In this document: piece after piece, positions 1 to 4,983 of the stretch
How the letters are laid out: every line of letters starts with the position of its first letter
Numbering within the stretch: the first letter of the stretch is position 1
DNA from: Acidobacteriota bacterium
GTDB lineage: Bacteria > Acidobacteriota > Polarisedimenticolia > Gp22-AA2
NCBI GenBank assembly: GCA_016177515.1
Contig: JACOUZ010000096.1
Location: 1 to 5,460, forward strand
Reading direction: 5' to 3'
Length of the DNA: 5,460 bases
Notes under the pieces: generated by a model
The model's database searches: none
Told to the model about the DNA's origin: nothing
What the model saw: the letters and a program-made list of their open reading frames with translations, nothing else
Position numbers and translations under genes: made by a program

Positions 1-81
1 CACGAAACCGTAGCGGACGGCACGGTCGCGCAGCCAGCGGCTCTGCGAACCGGCGAGAAGAGCGCTGCGGATGAGACTCAT
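1..81 (-). CDS. Probable proline dehydrogenase, N-terminal 27 residues only (runs off left edge)
   Basis: The complement has an ATG at 81-79 followed by an open frame to the window edge. It begins MSLIRSALLAGSQ, continues with SRWLRDRAVRYG and ends in FV. A GGAG ribosome binding site (complement of 91-94) lies 9 nt upstream, which supports this start. A short hydrophobic 'ALLAGS' start followed by a basic 'WLR.RA.RY.FV' stretch resembles, from memory, the N-terminus of stand-alone FAD-linked proline dehydrogenases, which oxidise proline to pyrroline-5-carboxylate. No catalytic or FAD-binding residue lies within the visible part, so the name rests on the N-terminal resemblance alone. That a real minus-strand gene starts here is more secure than its identity. 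It is transcribed divergently from the lipoprotein gene at 412, and a good promoter candidate lies at 159-188. Confidence 0.45.
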   Translation of the reverse strand, partial: MSLIRSALLAGSQSRWLRDRAVRYGFV

Positions 82-103
82 CGATCACGGCTCCGGCGTG
101 GCG

Positions 104-118
104 CGTCACATCGTGACG
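104..118. repeat. Perfect inverted repeat CGTCAC-ATC-GTGACG, possible operator or leader hairpin
   Basis: Two perfect 6-bp arms (104-109 and 113-118) flank a 3-nt centre. The element lies between the predicted -10 box (159-164) of the leftward gene and its ribosome binding site (91-94), so it would fall in that gene's 5' leader. It could be a site for a dimeric repressor or an RNA hairpin with a 3-nt loop. The symmetry is seen in the sequence; the function is inferred. Confidence 0.35.
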
Positions 119-158
119 GGGCGCGAGGCGCCGGCAGGTGGCGCGCCGCGCCGCCGCG

Positions 159-188
159 ATGATACGCAAACCGGTCCGCGACTGTCCA
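159..188 (-). promoter_or_regulatory. Candidate sigma70-type promoter for the leftward gene
   Basis: On the complement, TGGACA (188-183, 5 of 6 to TTGACA) is followed after 18 bp by TATCAT (164-159, 5 of 6 to TATAAT). Transcription would start near 152, giving a leader of about 70 nt before the ATG at 81. Matching this well is notable in such GC-rich sequence, but the call is by consensus only. Confidence 0.45.
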
Positions 189-311
189 TCGGACGCGCGC
201 CGGCGCGCTGCCGCCGTCAGAATTCCGTCAAGCGTGCCACCCGGCGCTCCGCTGTCCCTCCGCCCGGCCTCCCGTCGGCAGCATGGCTCGCAAGACTTCC
301 GGCGCGCGGGC

Positions 312-340
312 GTGACGACTCGTCCTCCGACATCTATATT
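312..340 (+). promoter_or_regulatory. Candidate sigma70-type promoter for the DUF6600-like lipoprotein gene
   Basis: GTGACG (312-317, 4 of 6 to TTGACA) is followed after 17 bp by TATATT (335-340, 5 of 6 to TATAAT), one of the few A/T-rich hexamers in the region. The predicted start of transcription near 347 gives a leader of about 65 nt before the ATG at 412. Consensus match only. Confidence 0.5.
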
Positions 341-411
341 TCCACGAGGTCGCGGCCTTCGACGATGGGGCGGCCGGCGCGTTCGGAAACCGGATTCAAG
401 GAGACTACATC

Positions 412-1950
412 ATGAAGATGAGGCAGTGGGGGGGAATCGGGGTCGCACTGATCGGCTGCGCACTGGCCGTCGCCTGCGTCAGCACCGGCTATCACGAGAC
501 CGTTTCGATGGGGACCGCGGCGCCCGGCGCCCGTCCCGGCGGCTGGGACCAGCCGTTCTACAACGATCTGGCGCCGCATGGGAGGTGGGTCTTCGTCTCG
601 GGTCCCGGGTGGGTCTGGTCCCCGGACATCGCCCAGGTCGGCTGGCGCCCGTACCAGCTCGGCCACTGGGTGTACACCGACTACGGCTGGACCTGGGCCT
701 CCGACGAGGAATGGGGCTGGGCGGTCTATCACTACGGCCGCTGGCACCTCGACGCGTCGTTCGGCTGGGTCTGGGTCCCCGGGACCGAGTGGGGCCCCGC
801 CTGGGTCGCCTGGCACGAAGGGGGCGGCTACGTTGGCTGGGCGCCGCTCCCGTGGCAGGTCACCTTCCGCGCCGGAATCGGCCTCGACTGGAGCGGCGTC
901 AGCGTCACGATCTTGCCGTCCTGGTGGTGCTTCGCGAGCGCGCGCCACCTGGTCGATCCCGGCCTCCGGAGCCGCATCGTCCCCGTCGAAAGAAACCCGA
1001 CGCTCATCCGTGTGACGCAGAACGTCACGCACTACACCTACATCGACAACCGCGTCATCAACCAGGGCGTGCGCGTCGAGAAGATCGGCCGCGCCGTCGG
1101 CCACACGATCCCCCGCTACCGCGTGGCGCAGGAGGATGCGCCCGACGTGTCGCGCGGCGGCAAGGTGCGCGGACAGGACTTCGTCGTCTACCGGGCCGAC
1201 CCGGTGCGCGGCCGGAACTCCCGCGGCCGGGACTCGGACAACCGGGGCGGACGCGGCAGGGTGACGGACGATCGGGATCCGCGCGGCCAGGACGGGCGCG
1301 GCCGGGACACGCGCGACGACTGGCGCGACAAGGACCCGCGTGACCGCGACTCACGGGACGACTCACGCGATCAGGATGCGCCTGGCGACGGCTGGCGCGA
1401 CCGGAAGCCGCAGGAGCGCGTCCCCCCGCCCGGCCATGCCGACCGGGACCGTCCTCGCGACGATCGTCCGGGACAGCCAACGACCGAAGCCGCCACACCA
1501 GATAATCAGCCCGAGGACACGCAGGTCCCGGCCGACAACACGCCACCGGCGACGAACCGCGATCAGGAGAGGCAGCAGGTCCAAGGACGCGATTCGCATC
1601 CCGGCCGCGGCCGCAAGTCCCTCGAAGACCTGATGGGGAAGCAACCGCCCGCGCGCGCCCCGCAGAGATCCACGCCGGCGCAATCCGGCAAATCGAACGC
1701 AGGAGCGAATGAGCCGCCCCGCTCGTCCGTCCCGGACAATGGGCAGGGGGCCACGACCCCGCCGGGGAAATCGGATCCGGGGAAGGCGCAGCCCACGCAG
1801 GAGAGCGCGCGGGACAAGGCGAAGCCCGGAAAGGACGCGGCGTCGAAGGGCCGGAAACCGAAGCAGGACGCGCCGAAGCCCGACAAGGCGGGCGACGGCA
1901 AGCCGGACGACGACAAGTCGAAAGAGGTCAAGCCGGAATCCGGGAACTAG
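412..1950 (+). CDS. Exported DUF6600-like aromatic-rich probable lipoprotein with a long disordered charged tail
   Basis: The product has 512 residues. The start ATG is preceded by AAGGAG (398-403) at 8-nt spacing; the next in-frame ATG, two codons on, is spaced less well. Residues 1-22 form a signal peptide with a hydrophobic core and a relaxed lipobox (LAVAC) that would place the lipid on Cys22, so outer-membrane or periplasmic anchoring is likely. Residues about 48-150 are packed with Trp, Tyr and Gly (GRWVFVSGPGWVW, WRPYQLGHWVY, WGWAVYHYGRW, GWVWVPGTEWGPAWVAW, GYVGWAPLP). This repeat style is typical of DUF6600 proteins, whose function is not established. Residues 150-240 continue the family pattern (NVTHYTYIDNRVINQG). 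From about 262 the sequence turns into Arg/Asp-rich low complexity, then from about 355 into Pro/Gln/Lys/Asp-rich disorder to the end. One short less disordered stretch, KSLEDLMGKQPP, lies near 402-413. The gene stands alone and converges on the M13 peptidase. Possible roles include envelope or cell-wall association, but I cannot assign one. Confidence 0.82.
   Translation: MKMRQWGGIGVALIGCALAVACVSTGYHETVSMGTAAPGARPGGWDQPFYNDLAPHGRWVFVSGPGWVWSPDIAQVGWRPYQLGHWVYTDYGWTWASDEEWGWAVYHYGRWHLDASFGWVWVPGTEWGPAWVAWHEGGGYVGWAPLPWQVTFRAGIGLDWSGVSVTILPSWWCFASARHLVDPGLRSRIVPVERNPTLIRVTQNVTHYTYIDNRVINQGVRVEKIGRAVGHTIPRYRVAQEDAPDVSRGGKVRGQDFVVYRADPVRGRNSRGRDSDNRGGRGRVTDDRDPRGQDGRGRDTRDDWRDKDPRDRDSRDDSRDQDAPGDGWRDRKPQERVPPPGHADRDRPRDDRPGQPTTEAATPDNQPEDTQVPADNTPPATNRDQERQQVQGRDSHPGRGRKSLEDLMGKQPPARAPQRSTPAQSGKSNAGANEPPRSSVPDNGQGATTPPGKSDPGKAQPTQESARDKAKPGKDAASKGRKPKQDAPKPDKAGDGKPDDDKSKEVKPESGN
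1204..1476 (+). repeat. Arg/Asp-rich low-complexity coding segment
   Basis: This encodes roughly residues 265-355 of the lipoprotein, built from irregular short units such as GRDS, GRDTRDD, DPRDRDSRDD and DGWRDR. At DNA level it shows many near-copies of cgcga/ccgcga-type units with no exact long tandem period, so it looks like slippage-prone but diverged repeat DNA. The peptide is nearly charge-balanced and predicted disordered. It may serve as a flexible spacer or a polyelectrolyte contact surface; both are inferences. Confidence 0.5.
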
Positions 1951-1972
1951 AGTCCAAGACCGCCGGACGTCA

Positions 1973-1994
1973 GCGCGGGCGCTTGCGGCCGCGC
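1973..1994. terminator. Hairpin between convergent genes, possible bidirectional terminator
   Basis: GCGCGG (1973-1978) pairs perfectly with CCGCGC (1989-1994). After a G-G mismatch, two more pairs close a CTTG tetraloop. It lies exactly in the 48-bp gap between the two facing stop codons (ending 1950, and 1999-2001), where a shared terminator is expected. No T-tract follows on either strand, so it is not a classical intrinsic terminator. Confidence 0.3.
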
Positions 1995-1998
1995 GGCT

Positions 1999-4023
1999 CT
2001 ACCACACGTCGCAGAGCGTGCCGGCCGGGCGGACCATCGAGGCCCCTTCCTTGCAGCTGAACGCCTCGTGGAACGCCGTCAAGTTTGACAGCGGCCCGAT
2101 GACCCGGTACTTGCCGGTCGGATGCGGGTCGCCCTGGATCATCAGGCGCTGCGTCTCGGGGCGGATCGCGTCGCCGCGGAACTGGCCCCAGGCCACGAAG
2201 AACTGCTGCTCGGGGGTGAAGCGGTCGATCGTCGGGGCGGGCGGCCTGCCGCGCTGCGAGATCTGATAGGCGCGGTAGGCGATCTTGGCCCCGGCGAGAT
2301 CGCCGATGGACTCTCCCAGGACCAGCTTGCCGTTGTGGTGGATGTTCGGCTCGATGAAGTAGCCCTCGAACTGGTCCACCACGCACTGCGTCCGCGCCTG
2401 GAAGTTCTTCAGATCCTCCGGCGTCCACCAGTTCTTCAGGCGGCCCTGCGCGTCGTATTGCGAGCCCTGGTCGTCGAAGCCGTGGCTGATCTCGTGGCCG
2501 ATGACGACGCCGATGGAGCCGTAGTTCACCGCGTCCGCCGCGTTCATGTCGAACGCCGGCGGCTGCAGGATGCCGGCGGGGAACACGATCTCGTTCAGGA
2601 GCGGGTTGTAGTAGGCGTTCGACGTCGGAGGCGTCATCCCCCAGCGGCCGCGATCGACCGGCTTGCCGATCCGCTCCCAGTCGTCCCGCACCAGGAATTT
2701 GCTGCCGGCCACCAGGTTCGCGAAGTGCGCCTCGCGCCGGATGTCGACCTTGCTGTAGTCCTTCCACTTGTCGGGGTAGCCGATCTTCGGATTGAAGGTC
2801 GCGAGCTTGTCGAGCGCCTTCGTCTTCGTCTCCGGCCCCATCCACTGGAGGCCGTCGATCGTCTCCTTCATCGCCGTGAGGAGGTTCTTCACCAGGTCCT
2901 GCATCCGCGCCTTGGCGGCCGGCGGGAAATGCCGCTCGACGTACTTCTGGCCGAGCGCCTCGCCCAGGATCTGGTCGGTCGACTCCACGCAGCGCTTCCA
3001 GCGCGGCTTGATCTCCTTCGCTCCGCCCAGGTACTTGCCGTAGAACGCCTGGTTCTCGTCCACGAACGCCGCCGAGAGCGCCGGCGCGGCCTCGTGGAGC
3101 ACGTGCCACTTGAGGTAGGTCCTCCACTCCGGCAGGGAGGTCTCGCCGACCTGCCGGTCCACCTCCTGCAGGAACCTCGGCTCCTGCACGTTCAGATCGG
3201 CTTTCGGCAGGCGGCCGGTCTTGAAGTACCCGGCCCAGTCGAGGCGCGGTGTGAGCTTCTGCAGGTCGGCGAAGCTGGTCTTGTGGTCGGTGGCCTTCGG
3301 ATCGCGCAGCGCCACGTTGTCGAGCGACACCTGGGCGAGCTTCGTCTCGAAGCCGAACACAGTCTCCGCGGCTTTCTGCGCCGCCGCCTCGTCGCTTCCC
3401 GCCAGCCTGAACATGTTGGCGACGTGGACGCGGTACTTCTCCCGCGCTTCCTTGAAGCGCTCCTCCGTCTTGAAGTAGTAGTCCCGGTCAGGCAGGCCGA
3501 GGCCGGCCGCGTAGATGTGGGCGATGACCTGCGTCGGCTCGTGGTTGTCCGGGTTGGCCGCCAGTCCGAACGGGACGAAGATCGCCCGCCCGTGCAGGCG
3601 CGCGATTATCTTCTGCACGTCGGCCGGGCCCTTCATCGCGTCGATGTCAGCCAGAAGCGGCTTGATCGGTCCTGCCCCCCGCGCATCGATGCGCGCCTGG
3701 TCCATGCACGCCCCGTAGTAGTCGCTGATCTGCTGCTCGACGCTCCCCTTCTTCCAGTCCTTCCCCGCTGAGACTTCCTCGAGGATCGTCTTCAGCTGGT
3801 CCTTGGCCGTCTCGCCCGCCGCCCAGCGCCGGCTCCAGCGCGTCATCGAGTCCGGGATCGGGTTGGCGGCCCGCCAGCTCCCGTTCGCGTAGTCGTAGAA
3901 GTTGCCGCAGGGATCGGCGTTGCGATCCATGTCGCCCACGTACACCCCGCGCGGCTCTTCCGTTGTGCCCAAAACGGGCGCGCACACCAGCGCCATCAGG
4001 ATGAGGACCGTCACGGTTCGCAT
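1999..4023 (-). CDS. Secreted M13 family zinc metallopeptidase (neprilysin/PepO type)
   Basis: The product has 674 residues, normal for a bacterial M13 peptidase. These enzymes cleave short peptides on the amino side of hydrophobic residues. Residues 1-19 form a signal peptide (core TVLILMALV, cleavage near VLG/T), so the mature enzyme is periplasmic or extracellular. The N-terminal M13 domain begins with DPCGNFYDYANGSW (37-50) and runs to about 410. The C-terminal catalytic domain holds NAYY (469-472), the zinc motif HEISH (His510, Glu511, His514), the third ligand in ESIGD (Glu571, with Asp575), and His634 and Arg640. The last two have the same six-residue spacing as neprilysin His711 and Arg717, the substrate carboxylate contacts. 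It ends in the family-typical CDVW. All catalytic residues are present, so the enzyme should be active. An AGAGGA site (complement of 4033-4038) lies 9 nt before the ATG. The frame stays open upstream to 4407, but that stretch is antisense to the antitoxin gene and would bury the signal peptide, so I start at 4023. Confidence 0.97.
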   Translation of the reverse strand: MRTVTVLILMALVCAPVLGTTEEPRGVYVGDMDRNADPCGNFYDYANGSWRAANPIPDSMTRWSRRWAAGETAKDQLKTILEEVSAGKDWKKGSVEQQISDYYGACMDQARIDARGAGPIKPLLADIDAMKGPADVQKIIARLHGRAIFVPFGLAANPDNHEPTQVIAHIYAAGLGLPDRDYYFKTEERFKEAREKYRVHVANMFRLAGSDEAAAQKAAETVFGFETKLAQVSLDNVALRDPKATDHKTSFADLQKLTPRLDWAGYFKTGRLPKADLNVQEPRFLQEVDRQVGETSLPEWRTYLKWHVLHEAAPALSAAFVDENQAFYGKYLGGAKEIKPRWKRCVESTDQILGEALGQKYVERHFPPAAKARMQDLVKNLLTAMKETIDGLQWMGPETKTKALDKLATFNPKIGYPDKWKDYSKVDIRREAHFANLVAGSKFLVRDDWERIGKPVDRGRWGMTPPTSNAYYNPLLNEIVFPAGILQPPAFDMNAADAVNYGSIGVVIGHEISHGFDDQGSQYDAQGRLKNWWTPEDLKNFQARTQCVVDQFEGYFIEPNIHHNGKLVLGESIGDLAGAKIAYRAYQISQRGRPPAPTIDRFTPEQQFFVAWGQFRGDAIRPETQRLMIQGDPHPTGKYRVIGPLSNLTAFHEAFSCKEGASMVRPAGTLCDVW

Positions 4024-4074
4024 GTCAGTCGTTCCTCTAAGATAGGGTTGCACCGCCCCGGCAGATGGAGACGG

Positions 4075-4089
4075 CGGGTTCGATTCCCG
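4075..4089 (+). other. Isolated tRNA T-arm-like stem-loop (possible tRNA remnant)
   Basis: CGGG (4075-4078), TTCGATT (4079-4085) and CCCG (4086-4089) form a 4-bp stem with the 7-nt loop of a T-arm. The stretch 4077-4087 matches the internal box-B pattern GGTTCGANNCC in full. No acceptor partner, D-arm, anticodon arm or CCA end is present nearby, so this is not a tRNA gene. It may be the 3' remnant of one, of the sort left when an element integrates into a tRNA gene, or a chance match. It falls in the leader of the predicted peptidase transcript. Confidence 0.3.
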
Positions 4090-4093
4090 GCGC

Positions 4094-4122
4094 ATTCTGG
4101 CCCAAGCCGGCGGCGGTGACAA
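4094..4122 (-). promoter_or_regulatory. Candidate promoter for the M13 peptidase
   Basis: On the complement, TTGTCA (4122-4117, 5 of 6) is followed after 17 bp by CAGAAT (4099-4094, 4 of 6). Transcription would start near 4087, leaving a leader of about 64 nt before the ATG at 4023, similar to the other leaders predicted in this window. Consensus match only, with a weak -10. Confidence 0.35.
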
Positions 4123-4153
4123 GCCCGTTCTGCGGTATGGGCGCTCGACCCTC

Positions 4154-4182
4154 TTGTGTACGTGGTGCCCAGGAGATAGTAT
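4154..4182 (+). promoter_or_regulatory. Candidate promoter of the toxin-antitoxin operon
   Basis: TTGTGT (4154-4159, 3 of 6) and TAGTAT (4177-4182, 4 of 6) are separated by 17 bp. The -10 lies in the only clearly A/T-rich patch between the divergent genes. A start 6-7 nt beyond the -10 would fall on or next to the GTG start codon at 4189, so the message might be leaderless. Otherwise transcription begins further upstream and the AGGAG at 4171-4175 serves as a distant ribosome binding site (13-nt spacing). Confidence 0.35.
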
Positions 4183-4188
4183 ACGTAT
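4179..4188. promoter_or_regulatory. A/T-rich overlapping palindromes, candidate antitoxin operator
   Basis: GTATAC (4179-4184) and ATACGTAT (4181-4188) are overlapping perfect palindromes that cover the end of the putative -10 box and abut the antitoxin start codon. Ribbon-helix-helix antitoxins generally repress their own promoter by binding short palindromes there, so this is the natural operator candidate. The symmetry is seen; binding is inferred. Confidence 0.35.
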
Positions 4189-4428
4189 GTGGCTAAGCTG
4201 ACCCTGAACGTGGATGAAAGCGTCGTCACGCGCGCCAAGCGCTACGCCGCCCGTCGAGGCATCTCCGTGTCGCGCCTGGTCGAGCAATTCCTTGCCCTGG
4301 TGTCGATGTCGCCCAGGAGTGAAGCCGAGGATCTTCCGCCGATTCTGGCCCGGCTGCGCGCCGAACTGAAGGGGGCATCGGCGCATTCCGCCGCCTACCG
4401 GAAGCATCTGGAGCGCAAGTACAGGTGA
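4189..4428 (+). CDS. DUF6364-like ribbon-helix-helix antitoxin of a PIN toxin
   Basis: The product has 79 residues. The start is GTG; an in-frame stop (4177-4179) lies just upstream, so no earlier start exists. The N-terminus KLTLNVDESVVTRAK (3-17), then YAARRGISVSRLVEQFL (19-35), has the strand-helix-turn-helix pattern of ribbon-helix-helix DNA-binding antitoxins: a short beta strand, a basic helix, an RG-S turn and an amphipathic second helix. The C-terminal part (about 48-79), ending in YRKHLERKYR, is typical of DUF6364 family proteins and would bind and block the toxin. The stop overlaps the toxin start (GTGA, 4425-4428), which implies translational coupling and co-production. It is expected to dimerise, neutralise the neighbouring PIN protein and repress its own promoter. 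Family assignment is by remembered pattern; the antitoxin role is strongly supported by the neighbouring toxin. Confidence 0.86.
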   Translation: MAKLTLNVDESVVTRAKRYAARRGISVSRLVEQFLALVSMSPRSEAEDLPPILARLRAELKGASAHSAAYRKHLERKYR

Positions 4429-4940
4429 CGCGCATCCTCGTGGACGTGAACGTCGTCCTCGATGCCCTCCTCGTCCGCCCTCCGCACTCGGACGCGGCCA
4501 CGAGGCTCTGGACTGCCATCGAGAAAGGGCAGGCCGAGGGTCTCGTGCCGGCCCATGGCGTCACGACTCTCTACTACCTCCTGGGGCGGGCGAAAGGCGC
4601 CGCATCCGCGGGTCGCGCCATCGGAGATCTCCTCGCCGTTTTCAAGGTGGCGTCCGTCGATCAGACGGTCCTGCAGCGCGCCCTGGCCCTCGCCTGGCCC
4701 GACTTCGAGGACGCCGTCTGCGCGGCGGCCGCCGAAGCCGCCGGCTGCAACCTGATCGTGACCCGCGATCCAGCCGGCTTCAAGGGCTCACCCGTACCGC
4801 CGGTCAATGCGGCAACCTCTTTGGCGCTCATCGATCGAGGTCGAGGGCCGGGCCGCGTCGCGGAACGCGCTCGACCTGCCTATGTGACGAAGCCGAGGAC
4901 CGCCCGTCGCATGACGAGACGACCACTCGGTCCTCGTTGA
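4425..4940 (+). CDS. PIN-domain toxin ribonuclease (VapC-like, PIN_3 type)
   Basis: The product has 171 residues. The GTG start overlaps the antitoxin stop by 4 nt, and GGAG (4410-4413) lies 11 nt upstream. ILVDVNVVLDALL (4-16) carries the first metal-binding acid, Asp7. VTTLYYLLGRAKG (46-58) is the second conserved segment. WPDFEDAV (91-98) supplies the acidic cluster Asp93, Glu95 and Asp96. LIVTRDPAGF (110-119) is the last core strand, with Asp115. These match PIN-fold endoribonucleases that, when freed from antitoxin, cleave RNA such as tRNA or rRNA. The second segment lacks the Glu found in classical VapC; I recall the same in other PIN_3-type partners of DUF6364 antitoxins. Residues 137-171 form an extra tail with 11 Arg in 35 residues that extends beyond the usual domain end near 135. 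The substrate cannot be told from sequence. The following hydrolase gene begins 43 nt downstream, so read-through is possible. Confidence 0.9.
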   Translation: MTRILVDVNVVLDALLVRPPHSDAATRLWTAIEKGQAEGLVPAHGVTTLYYLLGRAKGAASAGRAIGDLLAVFKVASVDQTVLQRALALAWPDFEDAVCAAAAEAAGCNLIVTRDPAGFKGSPVPPVNAATSLALIDRGRGPGRVAERARPAYVTKPRTARRMTRRPLGPR

Positions 4941-4958
4941 ATAGACTGTCGCGAAGCA

Positions 4959-4971
4959 CCGGGACACCCGG
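4959..4971 (+). promoter_or_regulatory. Small hairpin overlapping the hydrolase ribosome binding site
   Basis: CCGGG (4959-4963) and CCCGG (4967-4971) form a perfect 5-bp stem with an ACA loop. The last two bases of the stem are the first two of the GGAGGG ribosome binding site (4970-4975). It could weakly limit translation or act as a pause after the toxin gene; the lack of a T-tract argues against a terminator. Confidence 0.25.
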
Positions 4972-4983
4972 AGGGAAACACGC

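Larger units (their letters stand above)
82..411. other. Divergent intergenic region (330 bp), no gene seen
   Basis: This separates the minus-strand start at 81 from the plus-strand start at 412. Frames are open across parts of it in both directions, but they have no ribosome binding site, no recognisable protein and only run on into shadow frames of the lipoprotein gene, so I call no gene. It holds a promoter candidate on each strand (159-188 minus, 312-340 plus), a perfect 6-bp inverted repeat (104-118), a 14-bp G/C-only palindrome (195-208) that may be chance in such GC-rich DNA, and the ribosome binding sites of both flanking genes. Confidence 0.6.

Noticed and set aside
195..208. 14-bp palindrome of G and C only in the left intergenic region
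   Set aside because: Such alternating G/C palindromes are common by chance at this base composition, and it has no telling position relative to the promoters.
334..1104. 256-codon minus-strand frame inside the lipoprotein gene
   Set aside because: No recognisable domain; antisense to conserved Trp/Gly motifs and explained by GC-rich codon use.
138..1343. Long plus-strand frame of 401 codons overlapping the lipoprotein gene
   Set aside because: Composition is Arg/Pro/Ala-heavy with no domain, typical of a shadow frame in GC-rich DNA. The real gene in the other frame has a signal peptide, family motifs and a ribosome binding site.
2122..3771. 549-codon plus-strand frame opposite the peptidase gene
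   Set aside because: Val/Arg/Leu/Asp-rich antisense shadow of a gene with clear catalytic motifs; no ribosome binding site or domain was seen.
4030..4100. Complete tRNA gene around the T-arm-like element
   Set aside because: No acceptor stem complement, D-arm, anticodon arm or CCA was found in the expected positions, so only a fragment is reported.
4094..4351. 10-mer attctggccc repeated at 4094-4103 and 4342-4351 as a possible attachment repeat
   Set aside because: Too short, and the second copy is ordinary coding sequence inside the antitoxin gene.
4024..4407. N-terminal extension of the M13 peptidase frame to 4407 (802 residues)
   Set aside because: It is antisense to the antitoxin, gives an unrelated low-quality N-terminus and would bury a clear signal peptide. 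The ATG at 4023 has a well-spaced ribosome binding site.
4937..4960. Separate promoter for the CocE-like gene
   Set aside because: TAGACT at 4942-4947 is a weak -10 and no -35-like hexamer lies at suitable spacing.
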